Shown piece after piece: positions 34,070-45,230 of a DNA stretch of 64,000 nucleotides (position 1 is the first letter of the stretch; each line of letters begins with the position of its first letter). Position numbers and translations under genes: made by a program. The notes beneath the pieces are model-generated. The model was not told the DNA's origin. It saw nothing but the letters and a program-made list of their open reading frames with translations, and searched no databases. Source of the DNA: Cryptomeria japonica (lineage: Eukaryota; Streptophyta; Pinopsida; Cupressales; Cupressaceae); NCBI RefSeq assembly GCF_030272615.1, contig NC_081410.1, positions 575,200,263-575,264,262 of the forward strand. The letters are read 5' to 3'.

Positions 34070-35180
34070 AGATATGCAGACTAGTCAAAGCACTCTATGG
34101 CCTCAAACAAGCTCCTCGTGCATGGTACATAAAAATTGATAAGTACTTGATTGATCAAGTCTTTCAGAGGAGTCCTTCCAATCCAAATTTGTATGTCAAG
34201 CATACCGGTGATGATATTCTATTTCTAGTCATCTATGTTGACGATACATCATTACTGGCAATGCAACACATTTAATCAAGCAAGTCAAACAGAATTTGTG
34301 CAAGAATTTTGATATGACAGATTTGGGACTTCTCCATTATTGTCTCGGTGTAGAAGTTTGGCAGACTGATATCCACATATTCATTTCTTAGTCAAAGTAT
34401 GCCAAGAGCCTAGTGGATAAATTTTGGATGCAAGATTGCAAACCTGCATCTACAACTATGGAGATAGGGCTGAAATTGTCAACCAAATCAGATTCACCTA
34501 TAGTGGATAAATCTTCATTCAAACAACTAGTGGGCAACCTCATCTATCACACCGCCACTAGACTTGACATAAGTTATGCTGTGAGCTATATTTCTCGCTT
34601 CATGTCAACCCCAAAAGCTGAACATTGGGTTGCAGCGAAGCGTGTGCTAAGGTATGTGAAGGGCACTCCTGATTTTGGCATTTTGTACGGCAAAAGCAAA
34701 AATCTTAGGCTGGTTGGTTTCACAGACTCAAATTGGGCAAGTTGTGTTGATGACAGAAAGTCAACTTATTGGTATGTTTTCAACTTGGGCATAGGTGCAG
34801 TCACATGGACCAGCAAGAATCGGCAAGCACTAGCTCTTTCTTCCACTGAAGCAGAGTATCGGGGAACTATTAAGGCAGCTTGTGAGGCAATTTGGCTACG
34901 TGGGATGCTTGCAGACATGCAAATGTCTCAACCAGGACCTACTCCCTTGTTTTGTGATAATCAAGGGGATCTGAAATTAGCCAAAAATCTAGTCTTACAT
35001 GAGCGGACCAAAGCATGTAGAGCTTCATTGACATCTCATCCGCAAGCATGTTGAAGATGGATCAATGATATTGCAGTACATTCCAAAAGAAGATCAGATT
35101 GCAGATATCCTCACTAAGTCTCTGAGCCTAGCAAAGTTTGTCAAATTTAGAGGGCAACTTGGTGTAGTAGATAGAATAAC
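34070..35180 (+). pseudogene. Copia reverse transcriptase (C-terminal half) and RNase H
   Basis: LVKALYGLKQAPRAWY and LVIYVDDTSLLA are the diagnostic copia RT motifs, with catalytic YVDD intact. After a frameshift near 34,275: MTDLGLLHYCLGVEVWQ, a stop near 34,390, KPASTTMEIGLKLS, FKQLVGNLIYHTATRLDISY and VGFTDSNWASCVDDRKS (RNase H), ending ALSSTEAEYRGTIKA and FCDNQGDLKLAKN. A frameshift near 35,000 leads to the closing PKEDQIADILTKSLSLAKF. The RT N-terminal part is missing. These enzymes copy element RNA to DNA. Confidence 0.85.
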
Positions 35181-35193
35181 TATTAAGGGAGGG
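35181..35193 (+). other. Polypurine tract
   Basis: TATTAAGGGAGGG-type purine run directly before the 3' LTR, where plus-strand DNA synthesis is primed. Confidence 0.75.
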
Positions 35194-35476
35194 TATAAGA
35201 ATATTTAATTATATTTTAGTCACTTATATTTAGTTCTTTTATTAATGGTCATTTAACTTTTTAGCTTTTTAGTTCGTTAAGTGAAACTATTGCTTCTTTT
35301 ATAAGAACTCATAGTTTGCTTTTTAGATTTTAGCTTTTTAACTTTATTTAGCGCTTTAAGCATTTTAGCTTCATGTTGAAGCTTTAGATTAACAATTCGT
35401 TCTTTTTAGAACACCGTCTTGTAATTCCTTTATATACAGTTGTATATTCATAATTAATTCATTCAATTATTTTTCA
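35194..35476 (+). repeat. Copia 3' LTR
   Basis: Begins TATAAGAATATTTAATTA and ends ATTATTTTTCA; it carries three short insertions relative to the 5' LTR. Followed by the CATGG duplication. Confidence 0.88.
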
Positions 35477-35481
35477 CATGG

Positions 35482-38122
35482 ATCTATATTTCATGATTTT
35501 TATTTCAGATTTAATGAATTTATTTCTTTTAATATTGTAGGGATGTTATCACTATGCTTTTCAACAATGGCTATCAGGACTTCTTCATGGATTGTGTTAA
35601 ACAGGAGATACAAGGTTTCTTTCTCTTTTATTCCATTTCAAAAACCATGGTTTAGAGAAGAAAGGGTTATTATGAGTCTTGTTTGATACCATGAAATATA
35701 TAGTCTTAAATAAAGGCTCTAAAATTCTCACAAGCTTCAAAAATCTGAAAATGTTTTGAGGGTTTTAGAAGATTTGGGTGTGACTTTCATTTTGGGTTGC
35801 TTGGCAATGTAGATGCAGGAATAAATCCTTGTTTCCAATGGAAATAAATGGGTGGAGACCATCTTGAGAATCTTAGAGGACAATTAAGAACCATAAGGTG
35901 AAGTGGGTAGCTATGCAAATGCTTTTTTACATCACAGCTACAGTGCTGTCCTAGACATGATCAACATTTTATCTCTTTGGGGCTGCAGTATGGTAAAGTT
36001 TTCAAACCAATGAGACATGAAATTTTGCCCAAATGAACAATTCAAGTTGTTTACAAGGTATTCAGACTCTATCCAATGTGTTTTGAGCTAGAGATTTGCA
36101 AATCAATATGATTTTTCATGTGATGCAATTCTGTCCCAATCATATTCAATATTTTCCCTCTTTTGGACAGCAATATGGTGAATTTTTTGTGCTCATAAAC
36201 CATGAATTTTGACTTAAATGGATATTGGGAATAGTCTACATGAAGTCAAGACATCACCCAATGAGTTATAGGGCATGGGCTTCCTGGAAATTAAGTTTTT
36301 CATGAGCTTAGTGACTGCTGCAAATAATGATCAGCAACAGCACTTTTAGGACTGGTTAAAAGTTCTCACAATTTACTCAATGAAAATGAGATATACCTTT
36401 TGGATACGATGGAGGAATGTCATTCCTAATTTCTAAAGTCATAATACCCATGAAAATACCTGATTTTAATCCTAAAGAATCAAAAGTGCAGCCAAAATGT
36501 CGCAGACAATTATGACTGTCATAAACAGTATCGATGGTATTTTCATATTTGAGCATGTTTTGTGAACCAAGAATTGTATTGTATTTCATTTCATTTTGGG
36601 TGGTTCTGTGATTGAAAAATGTAATCCATATAGGTTTGGGTATAGGGAGCAATCGTCATTTCCCTAAGAGCTTCATACAGCTGTCCAAAGATGCATGTTG
36701 ACAGGCTTAACAACTTTAGGACAGCAATGGTTATCTCTTAATTTTTACTTGCATTATTACGAAAACTTGATTTAGATGAATAATGGGATCAAGGATAATA
36801 TGATATGAGTTGAAGATGCAGATCCAAGGATGAAGACCTTGAATTATAACAATTTTTTTTAAATTGCCAGTTGCAACAAATCTGCCCAGAATTTGGAGTT
36901 CATTGACTTAATGATTGTGCTGATAGACCTTGATGTTTCTTGATTGATTTGATTTTATGATGAAGAATTTGATGCTCTTTTTGCTTGTTTGTAGGTTTAA
37001 GATGTTGGAAACAATATGGAGATATGTGAAGATGTGAAGAAAGCATACTATGCATGATTGCATCGATCTTCTACAACAAGTTCACTTTTGCATGATGGAC
37101 GGAAAACAAGAGTTGCATGAGGATAACAAAGAGAATGTGACTTGAACTTTGAGTTGTAATTCACTCATAGTGTGGTCTAGTAGGACTCATCTTATCTCAT
37201 TGTAACTTAAAGTTGAGATAGGGCTTACCCTAAAATGTTGATCTAAATTTGAGATTAGTTTGAGTCAATCAAGAAACAAAGTGTAAAATCACTTCTTTAT
37301 AAGGTGTGTCATTCATTTTGAGGGGGGGGAATCTAGGAGAGCAATTTCCAGAGCATAAAGACAAGGATAATGATGATTTTCAGAGTGCATGTCTGCTGAA
37401 AGTGTATCACATTTCCATAACTTGCTGGTTCTTCACTTGGATGGTGATGCATTTGTATTTGCTATGTTTTGAAATTTGGATTATTTGATGGAATTCAATA
37501 AAGTGCTGAACGTTTACATCTTTAATGGTGAAGTTAAAAAATTTGTGTAATAATTGTACATGTAATATGGTAGTTTATGCAATCACTTTACCATTTTCAC
37601 AAAATTCCTTAGGATCTTGCATCTATGATGTTTATGATTGTGTGAAATACTAGTCATGGCATTGTATCTTAATCGAATTTCATTGGATCCTACAAGATAA
37701 AAGATATCAAATTAAATGCAAAGCTGGTCCTTTTTTTATTTTCATTTTATTTTCCTCTAAACCCTCATCTTTGTTCTTTTTTAAAAATCTAATTAGTTTA
37801 GGAGCAGATTTTTAAAAACTTGCTGTTATAAATCAGATTCTTCATATTTGCAAGTTGTCCTACTGCTGTTATAGTGCTGAAAGTGTTCAATTTTGTGCAA
37901 TAGATGATTGGAGCAGCCTGTTCATATATTGTTTATCTTATTTGCTGATCTCCTTGTGCATTTAACCACTTGTTTACTTGATTACCAGCAGCCCCTTATA
38001 CAGCTACAGCTACATAAGCCACTGAATTATCCATCATTGTCATCACCTGACACAAAGAGACCTTGGGGTTATCAAGCTCTTGAGGTTGGTTTCCTTTCAG
38101 GAGAGGTGGTGCATTTGGTGTT
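35482..38122. other. No gene recognised
   Basis: AT-rich intron sequence. A stretch near 35,541-35,610 is bracketed by AG and GT like an exon but shows no known domain. The frame at 36,377-36,652 has no recognised similarity. Confidence 0.4.
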
Positions 38123-38428
38123 CTACCTACATGTTGATGAGTGTGTCAAAACACCCCTCAACAGTTCCCTACATTGGAAATGCAAATTCTTCTTTCTAAG
38201 TTCTTCCTTTGATTCATTCTCCTTGTTTGTTTTGGGTGGTAAGCTCCTTTGAGGCTGAATATGGGACTCTTCTTTTTGAGGCTTCTTTTGTTGTTTGGCA
38301 TTTGAGTCATCTGAACTAAGTTTACCCTTAGAGGTAGAAAACTCAATGTTATGTGCTCTTCTTATTGCATCATGTAGAGTAGGTGGGTCAAATGCCTTAA
38401 CCCAACCGCATAGTGGTTTTGTCAATCC
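38123..38428 (-). pseudogene. Gypsy gag, C-terminal piece (split by a copia-like unit)
   Basis: Minus strand: GLTKPLCGWVKAFDPPTLHD, AIRRAHNIEFSTSKGKL and a Lys/Gln-rich linker match the gag at 20,554-21,956 (SEPLKGWVKASNPPTLDD). The end LHFQCREL is a decayed zinc knuckle. The piece begins exactly at the edge of the 1,061-bp direct repeat, and its N-terminal part is at 43,431-44,400. Confidence 0.72.
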
Positions 38429-39489
38429 TGTTGGATTTTGAGTATTAGACCAGCAATCAGACTTTCAATATGTAATTTCAGATTAGGATTAAGTGAATAA
38501 GACTAGTAAATGAAAGAAAGAAATGAGTGCACAAGAGACCAACTCAATTACCCTGGGAAAACCTCCAAGGAGGAAAAACCCAGCACTAAAGACCCACAGG
38601 TCAGATTATGTATTCAATTCTGAATTATAATAATACAATACTTAGCTCAAAAGTGAGATCTTCAAACTGCACACTTGCATGAATCAGATCTGCCCTTTTT
38701 AAACACCAGGTCTGCACTTTAACATCAACCAGATCTGGACCTTGACATGCACCAGGTCTGCTCCTTTTAACAGCTGAATCTGGACATTCACATGCACCAA
38801 GTCTGCACTTTCTTGACAACTGAATCTACACTTTCAGTTTGCAATTAGGGCATAGAGATCTTCACACAAAGTTGAATCTTGTGTTATCAGCAAAGTCTTC
38901 AACTTGCACAATAATATTCGCACTTCTAGGTATCAAGGTCGCACTTAGATTAGACTGAATTTGCACCTTGACTGAAGTATTTCACATAGACTGAATTCGC
39001 ACCTTGCTGGAGTTATTTCGCATAACTGAGAGCATAAGCAAAAACTGAATGTATTTGACTTGTGAAATGTCTTTTATTTATATGCACCTTTAACCCTTAT
39101 TTGTAAGTCGGCCTCCTTTAAGTTTTGGCACCAATATTATTATGGCGTGTGTATTTAGGATAGCGTGAGGAATAGGGCAGGGCCTAGACTTGGGGCACGT
39201 TACCCTTTAGGGCCCAGACCTAAAAGGGTTCGGATGTTGCCTTAAGGCAATCCGAACCCTATATAGCCCTAGTTACAAACAACAAATCCTTCCAAAACAA
39301 AGAAGTATCAACCTCCTCTCTGAAATATCAAGAATCATAACTAACAACCTTTAAAATTCTGACACATAAGCATCCACTGAACCATGTTGTTTCAAAAGGG
39401 CTAACTCCCAAAACTGTATTTTTGGTCTTTCTTGTCAAATCTGTCTATAAGCCTCTGGCTGAATTCTGCATAAGAGTTAATGAGATTAT
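38429..39489 (-). repeat. 1,061-bp direct repeat, left copy
   Basis: Plus-strand edge TGTTGGATTTTGAG at 38,429. About 39,312-39,489 is gypsy gag on the minus strand. Contains a short array of CACCAGRTCTGSAC-type units (38,680-38,840). The identical small minus-strand frames in both repeats come from that array. Confidence 0.9.
38680..38840. repeat. Short tandem units CACCAGGTCTGCAC inside the direct repeat
   Basis: Five to six units of about 30-35 bp carry CACCAGGTCTGCACTTT variants; the other copy is at 42,799-42,959. Confidence 0.65.
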
Positions 39490-39629
39490 CCATCTAGCAC
39501 ACAAGCATAGATTGGACATAAATCATTCTAGCACACAAGCAAAGGATGATTCAAAGTGCTGCACATAGAGTCATTGAGATTGAAGCTCTCTCTCAATCAG
39601 GGTTCCGTTTTTTTTTTCAGAACACCAAA
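39490..39629 (-). repeat. Short block of the CATCTTGCACACAAGC hairpin repeat
   Basis: Two units with CTAGCACACAAGC flanked by complementary CCAT.../...ATGG-type sequence lie between a copia RNase H end and the left direct repeat. Confidence 0.6.
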
Positions 39630-39760
39630 TCTGTCTCAGAAGTATTCGAACTTCACTCTGGATACATGTTTGGTAAGGATGTCCGCAATCTGTTCATCCG
39701 TGCTAATGTACTTTAGATGAATGGTGCCTCTTGCATCATGTCCCGAATCAACACTCCCTC
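39630..39760 (-). pseudogene. Copia RNase H C-terminal end, copy 2
   Basis: Minus strand reads KYISTDEQIADILTKHVSRV and then KFEYF-stop, the conserved end of copia polyproteins. It is only about 40 residues long; the rest of pol is missing upstream. Confidence 0.65.
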
Positions 39761-39879
39761 TTAACTAGGGAGAAAAATAATCTTACAACCAAGTTACGTG
39801 ATTAGTGCCCAAACCTAAATAATACAATCAATTTTCAATTTGTAATCCGAACTTAGCTATCAACTTCAATACTCCTTAG

Positions 39880-40600
39880 AGAGGATCACAATAAGTAGCA
39901 TCACATAATAATAGCCCATAATATCCATCTTGCATTCCCTGTAGAGGATGAATCCAAACTTTAACATGCACGCCTGCAAGTCATGAATTCATACATAAGT
40001 ATATTCATGCACATCGTGGACTCTTTCCATGATATCCATCATTCATTGCCTGCTAAGGATGGAGAACTTTCAATTTTAATCTTCTCTCAGAGAAGATTGC
40101 AAGACCATCTTTATTTCCATTTTGCACATAAGTATCCTCCTTAATCTTCTCCCAGAGAGGAATGTAATACTTTTACCTCAATCTTCTCCCAGAGAAGAAT
40201 GTAACATCATAATCTTCCATCTTGCACACAAGCAAAGAATGGAATAAACATAATCAGAATATTGTAGTCTTCCATCTTGCACACATGCATACAATGGAAC
40301 TACATAATATAATCTTCCAGCTTGCACACAAGCATAGACTGGATCCACCTTATAATGCCAACAGAGGGTGGAGAGGATCTTTTCTACCATCTTACATTGC
40401 CCGCAGAGGATGTTTAACAATTACTCTTCTCCCTGAGAAGATTACAATACCATCTTACATTGCCCGTAGAGGATGGTTAACAATTACTCTTCTCCCTGAG
40501 AAGATTACAATAACACCTTACATTGCCCGCAAAGGGTGGTTTGATACAACACAATGTATCACTGAGGTTGAGACTCCCTCTCAACCAAGGCGGTGTTCTT
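39880..40600 (-). repeat. Array of short hairpin units
   Basis: At least nine units of 30-75 bp combine two hairpin types: CCATCTTGCACACAAGC...GGATGG and AATCTTCTCCCTGAGAAGATT-like stems (CTTCTC/GAGAAG). A related GGTTGAGACTCCCTCTCAACC stem caps it near 40,565. Most units keep self-complementary ends while the loops vary (TTGCACACAAGC or TTACATTGCCCGC). The open frame at 40,222-40,641 is this array. Confidence 0.75.
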
Positions 40601-40690
40601 CACAGCTCCAAGTCTATCTCAAGCTTCAAGGGACTTGGTGAGAACATTTGCAACACAGGATTGTCCTGCCATAAAACATTGCATTGTCAA
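40570..40690 (-). pseudogene. Copia RNase H C-terminal end, copy 1
   Basis: Minus strand shows ANVLTKSLEA with frameshifts, the same VLTKSL end motif as in copia polyproteins, immediately before the hairpin array. Its presence about 0.9 kb before copy 2 implies duplication or recombination between two copia 3' ends. Confidence 0.5.
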
Positions 40691-42535
40691 ATATTTATAT
40701 ACAATTTTGATAATAAATCAAATAACTTTAACAAGAATTTTGAGAAGCCACACTACTTCTCCTGAGGCAAAACTTGCAACAGTGAATTAGCTTCAGCATT
40801 ACTCAATGCAACTGAGGACTGTTCACTGTAGGCCCAGAGTATCCAAGTTGAAGGAAATGCTTGAACTGACTTCCTTATCTGTAGCATTTCTTGTTCAATC
40901 AGAACCTGAGATAATCTTCAAAGGTGATTACAGCTTCAACTCACAATCATCTGTGCTTTGAAAAGTATTTCTGGGCATATAGGACTCCCTCTTAATCTTT
41001 AACATTTGACAATCAAATATAAGAATCAATAAAGAAAGCACTCATCATATAAATCTGAAGATACTAAATTTTTATTTCCCTTATTTTCACTTTCTGTGAA
41101 AGGTCCCTATGACGTACCTTTAGTCATCTTTTTAGTAAGGAGATGAGCTGAAGGTTTGTATAGGATTTCATAGCTATTTCAAGCTCCCTCTGAAACTTGA
41201 ATCAAATATTAACTTGAAGAGAACAATCAAATTAAAATCAGATATAATTAATCATAAAGGAAGGCTTATCTCTTTCATTGGTTGTTAATCCTCCAGCATC
41301 CTTAAGCTATTCAAGCCCAAGAATCTCTGAAAAGCTGAGAGGCCAACCTTACCCTTCACTTTTGACCCTGAGAGTTAAATGAGAGGCTGATGTACAAACT
41401 AGTCAACATCTGAATAGCCAGCCATGCCTAAAAGGAACCTTCTATACTGATCAGAAGAACAAATGTCAGTTTCAGGCAAGCGATGTACATAACCAAGTTA
41501 TCTGAACAAATGAAATTGATAAACCTTAGTGACTCAATCACAATATATAGTTGGCCACATACATATGATTGATAAATATCAAATGGAACGGAATCTTCAG
41601 CTTTTATGGAAGTAGAATAAACTAACAAGTGAAATGCTTACCTCAACCTGTAGTAACCTCAATGCTAATCACAAGAGGAAGCCTCTGTCTTTATTGAATC
41701 ATTCATCTTTCACTCTTCCTACATATGCTATTTACTGCAACACATACTAACCTCTACTATGTAGGACAGAGCATCAAAGCATCATCATAACCAATTAACA
41801 ATGATGTATCATTGTCTACAGAAGCCCTATAGGTCCAATCATCCAGCAATAAGAGACATACATTGCCAGGGTGATGGAATGATCACAGCCAATCGGAAGA
41901 GGTACCTTTTGTGCCATCAAGTAACACAAAACAACAACAATGGGACAAGGGAAGATTGGCATCTCATGTCTAGCAACAACACCTAGGTCCAATAATAAAG
42001 TGTTGCATGTCTAGTAGCAAAATAAATCTACCATTCAATAACAGCTTCAATCATCATTAATATTGGATCAGATCACGTCAAGGGTTAAGAATCATGAAAT
42101 ATATATCAATGTAGGGTTTAGACAAAATTACAAAACCTAGAAAATATGCAAACCCTCAATAATACTCTTGATGTGATAGAAAGTTAGAGCATCCTTAGCT
42201 TTTAGATAAGGCCCCAACTAGGGTTATAACAACAAGGCAAACCAATGCAAATGCTCAAGAAAAGTGAACCCTTCTTGAAACCAGGGGAATGAAGACACTT
42301 ATTTGATTGAATCCTTTATACCTTTGATGTGGACCCCTCAATGTCCTTATTCTTCAATCTGATTCCCAAACATTTAGTAAGTCATTCCCCTCAAAGGGTA
42401 CAAAACTTTCCAGGAGGTAAAGTTGAGTGCCCCATCAACTCTATCCTCTTCAACCCTACCATTATCTTAATCTGAAAAACGAACAGCAACTAAAAGTAAA
42501 AGGCTTGCTGAAATCTGAATGTTAGTATAACCTTA
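40691..42535 (-). other. Internal/leader region of the copia-like unit
   Basis: No domain recognised. By position it should hold remnants of leader or polymerase, but all frames are short. Confidence 0.4.
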
Positions 42536-42547
42536 GCTCTGATACCA
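42536..42547 (-). other. Primer-binding site (tRNA-Met)
   Basis: The complement reads TGGTATCAGAGC directly after the CCAACA end of the right direct repeat, fixing the element's orientation as minus. Confidence 0.85.
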
Positions 42548-43608
42548 TGTTGGATTTTGAGTATTAGACCAGCAATCAGACTTTCAATATGTAATTTCAG
42601 ATTAGGATTAAGTGAATAAGACTAGTAAATGAAAGAAAGAAATGAGTGCACAAGAGACCAACTCAATTACCCTGGGAAAATCTCCAAGGAGGAAAAACCC
42701 AGCACTAAAGACCCACAGGTCAGATTATGTATTCAATTCTGAATTATAATAATACAATACTTAGCTCAAAAGTGAGATCTTCAAACTGCACACTTGCATG
42801 AATCAGATCTGCCCTTTTTAAACACCAGGTCTGAACTTTAACATCAACCAGATCTGGACCTTGACATGCACCAGGTCTGCTCCTTTTAACAGCTGAATCT
42901 GGACATTCACATGCACCAGGTCTGCACTTTCTTGACAACTGAATCTACACTTTCAGTTTGCAATTAGGGCATAGAGATCTTCACACAAAGTTGAATCTTG
43001 TGTTATCAGCAGAGTCTTCAACTTGCACAATAATATTCGCACTTCTAGGTATCAAGGTCGCACTTAGATTAGACTGAATTTGCACCTTGACTGAAGTATT
43101 TCACATAGACTGAATTCGCACCTTGCTGGAGTTATTTTGCATAACTGAGAGCATAAGCAAAAACTGAATGTATTTGACTTGTGAAATGTCTTTTATTTAT
43201 ATGCACCTTTAACCCTTATTTGTAAGTCGGCCTCCTTTAAGTTTTGGCGCCAATATTATTATGGCGTGTGTATTTAGGATAGCGTGAGGAATAGGGCAGG
43301 GCCTAGACTTGGGGCACGTTACCCTTTAGGGCCCAGACCTAAAAGGGTTCGGATGTTGCCTTAAGGCAATCCGAACCCTATATAGCCCTAGTTACAAACA
43401 ACAAATCCTTCCAAAACAAAGAAGTATCAACCTCCTCTCTGAAATATCAAGAATCATAACTAACAACCTTTAAAATTCTGACACGTAAGCATCCACTGAA
43501 CCATGTTGTTTCAAAAGGGCTAACTCCCAGAACTGTATTTTTGGTCTTTCTTGTCAAATCTGTCTATAAGCCTCTGGCTGAATTCTGCATAAGAGTTAAT
43601 GAGATTAT
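42548..43608 (-). repeat. 1,061-bp direct repeat, right copy (5' LTR position)
   Basis: Collinear with 38,429-39,489. Its distal 180 bp continues in frame into the gag piece at 43,611-43,807, so this copy holds the original gag junction. Confidence 0.9.
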
Positions 43609-44400
43609 GACACTACGTCACCATCTTATGATACCACCATTCATGTGCATCACCATCCAAGTGCAAAGTGGCATACTTGATAGCCTCATTCTCAAACATA
43701 GGGTTCAATGAGAAATAAGTATCAAGTTTTTGAGCCCATGATCTTGTTGTGCATTTACTAGAGCCATCAAAAGTAGGAATAGAGAGCTTGCCCAACCTCT
43801 TCTTCAAATCATGACTATTAGGGCCTCTATCCTTGTTGGGTCCATCCTTGATCTTGAGCTAATAGAAATCCTGTGGAGACATAGCACCATGAAATCCATC
43901 ACCCAATGCCTCGTACTCATGCAACCACTCTACAAAACCTTCATCTACATTCTACTGATTTCCTATTGCTCCAACTGTGTTCTGTAGAAAAGTAGGCATT
44001 AGAGGTCTAGTTGTTGTCCCACTAACTGCCCTAGAATTATTGTTAGCACATACGTTGGTGTTGTGGCTTGTTCATTGTTCCCTTGATTGCCATTGTTGCC
44101 TCTATTGTTTTGATCGGCATTCATATGTTGCATCAACTAGACTATCTGCTACTGCCCTCTAGCAAGAGCATTCAAAATTTGCATTGAACTGCACTCATTT
44201 GGGTCTATCCCGTCACACATGTTCCCTAGAGCTCCCTCAACAAACAAATCTGCAATGAGAACTTCCTCTTAACATCTGACTATTCTAGCAGATTATTTGC
44301 CCTTCTTCTAAAATAATACCTCCGTGAACCCTCAATCTGCATAAGAAATTTCCGCTAACAAAAAGTGCCTCAAATTCCCACTGGCTGGTAGGATACTCTA
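43431..44400 (-). pseudogene. Gypsy gag, N-terminal and middle pieces
   Basis: Minus strand: LGKLSIPTFDGSSKCTTRSW, AQKLDTYFSLNPMFENEAIK, YATLHLDGDAHEWWYHKMVT, a stop, then INSYAEFSQRLIDRFDKKDQ and a decayed SEF-RLLVMILDISERRL. This is the retrotransposon gag core of the family at 20,554-21,956. It breaks at about 43,431 where the copia-like unit begins and resumes at 38,428 with about eight codons missing. Confidence 0.72.
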
Positions 44401-44411
44401 CTCTGATACCA
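44401..44411 (-). other. Primer-binding site of the gypsy element
   Basis: The complement reads TGGTATCAGAG, one base after the LTR end TTATTACA, the same spacing as in the gypsy element at 20,525-20,538. Confidence 0.75.
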
Positions 44412-44412
44412 C

Positions 44413-45230
44413 TGTAATAAGCTGGACCAAATTTTCGAACCAAATTTTTACAATTTTCCAGAGTTTTAGTACACAAATATTTCATTAAATATTTTGTATT
44501 CAGCAAGACTGAATTTGCTTTTTCAACATGTTTTGAAGAATTATCATAATGGTAATCATAACATTGATTTCTCAATTTCTGAATATTGATAGCAATTCAA
44601 TTTTGCCAAGATTGTTGAATAACATATGCATCAAATATCATTAAATAATTTTGTGTACTACTATTACTCACAGAATTAATAACATAGATAAAAACTAATA
44701 TTTGAAGCTTAACATGCTGACCTCAACAAAAGAATGGTCAACAACCAATCATCCAACATCCTTATTTTTCCCTTTTCCATCTGTACGGACTCCTTCCCAC
44801 TAGTACTGCACTCCTCTACAAGGCATTGCAGCTACAAGTAAGGTTGCTTCTACTTTTGGAAGGTGGCGGAGGTTTTGTTGACTTTCTTTTACCAAGCTTT
44901 TCCAAATTGGACCATGTTATGAGTTCCCCAAGATACCACGTTATTCACAATGGGCCCAAAAATATGGCAAGGCACTCTTTGTTGAATTACAACAGCATTA
45001 AAGGAAGGTACGGTAGCCTAATAGAAGTTGTGCCTAGCTTGGTGGGGCCCTATGGAGGCCACGTGAGATCAAGGAAAATTGCTCCCAAGTCTTTATAAAT
45101 ATCATTCAACCCTTTGCTATGGTACGGCTCTTTTGTAGGCTCTTAGAGTAGGGTACGACTTCTTCAAAGAGCTGGAAATTGGTACGGCTAGGTAAAGCCC
45201 AGCTGCTTCCAATAAGTATTAATTAATTTC
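44413..45230 (-). repeat. Gypsy 5' LTR (outer boundary approximate)
   Basis: Plus-strand edge TGTAATAAGCTGG is the inner end of a minus-oriented LTR. By comparison with the 789-bp LTR at 19,737-20,525 the outer end should lie near 45,200, but I could not fix it. It holds several GGTACGGCT motifs near 45,120-45,200. Confidence 0.5.

Larger units (their letters stand above)
25715..35476 (+). mobile_element. Ty1/copia retrotransposon with two LTRs and nested insertions
   Basis: The target duplication CATGG is perfect (25,710-25,714 and 35,477-35,481). The 5' LTR is 25,715-25,970 and the 3' LTR 35,194-35,476. A primer-binding site directly follows the 5' LTR and a polypurine tract precedes the 3' LTR. 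The LTRs differ by about 17 substitutions in about 250 aligned bases plus three indels, so it is not recent. Between them lie gag, the protease-integrase start and the reverse transcriptase-RNase H end in correct copia order. A 3.4 kb LTR-like nest (27,727-31,162) and a gypsy-derived block (about 31,996-34,060) interrupt them. Stops and frameshifts throughout make it non-autonomous now. Confidence 0.88.
38429..43608 (-). mobile_element. Copia-like unit bounded by 1,061-bp direct repeats
   Basis: Direct repeats 38,429-39,489 and 42,548-43,608 share every position (offset 4,119, no indels) with about eight substitutions, so the duplication is recent. In minus orientation the right repeat ends CCAACA and is followed at once by TGGTATCAGAGC (complement of 42,536-42,547), a primer-binding site, so it acts as 5' LTR. 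The internal 3.05 kb has two copia RNase H ends (about 40,570-40,690 and 39,630-39,760), a hairpin array and a leader, but no gag or intact polymerase. The outer 180 bp of each repeat is gypsy gag sequence, which is anomalous for an LTR. Confidence 0.7.

Noticed and set aside
35541-35610. Exon-like stretch bordered by AG and GT
   Set aside because: No recognisable protein motif, and it is on the strand opposite to the kinase gene; too short to support.
40222-40641. 139-codon open frame
   Set aside because: It reads through the hairpin array; internal repeats explain its length.
38625-42938. Identical 64-codon minus-strand frames at 38,625-38,819 and 42,744-42,938
   Set aside because: They are the same stretch of the 1,061-bp direct repeat, made by short CACCAGGTCTG tandem units, not a gene pair.
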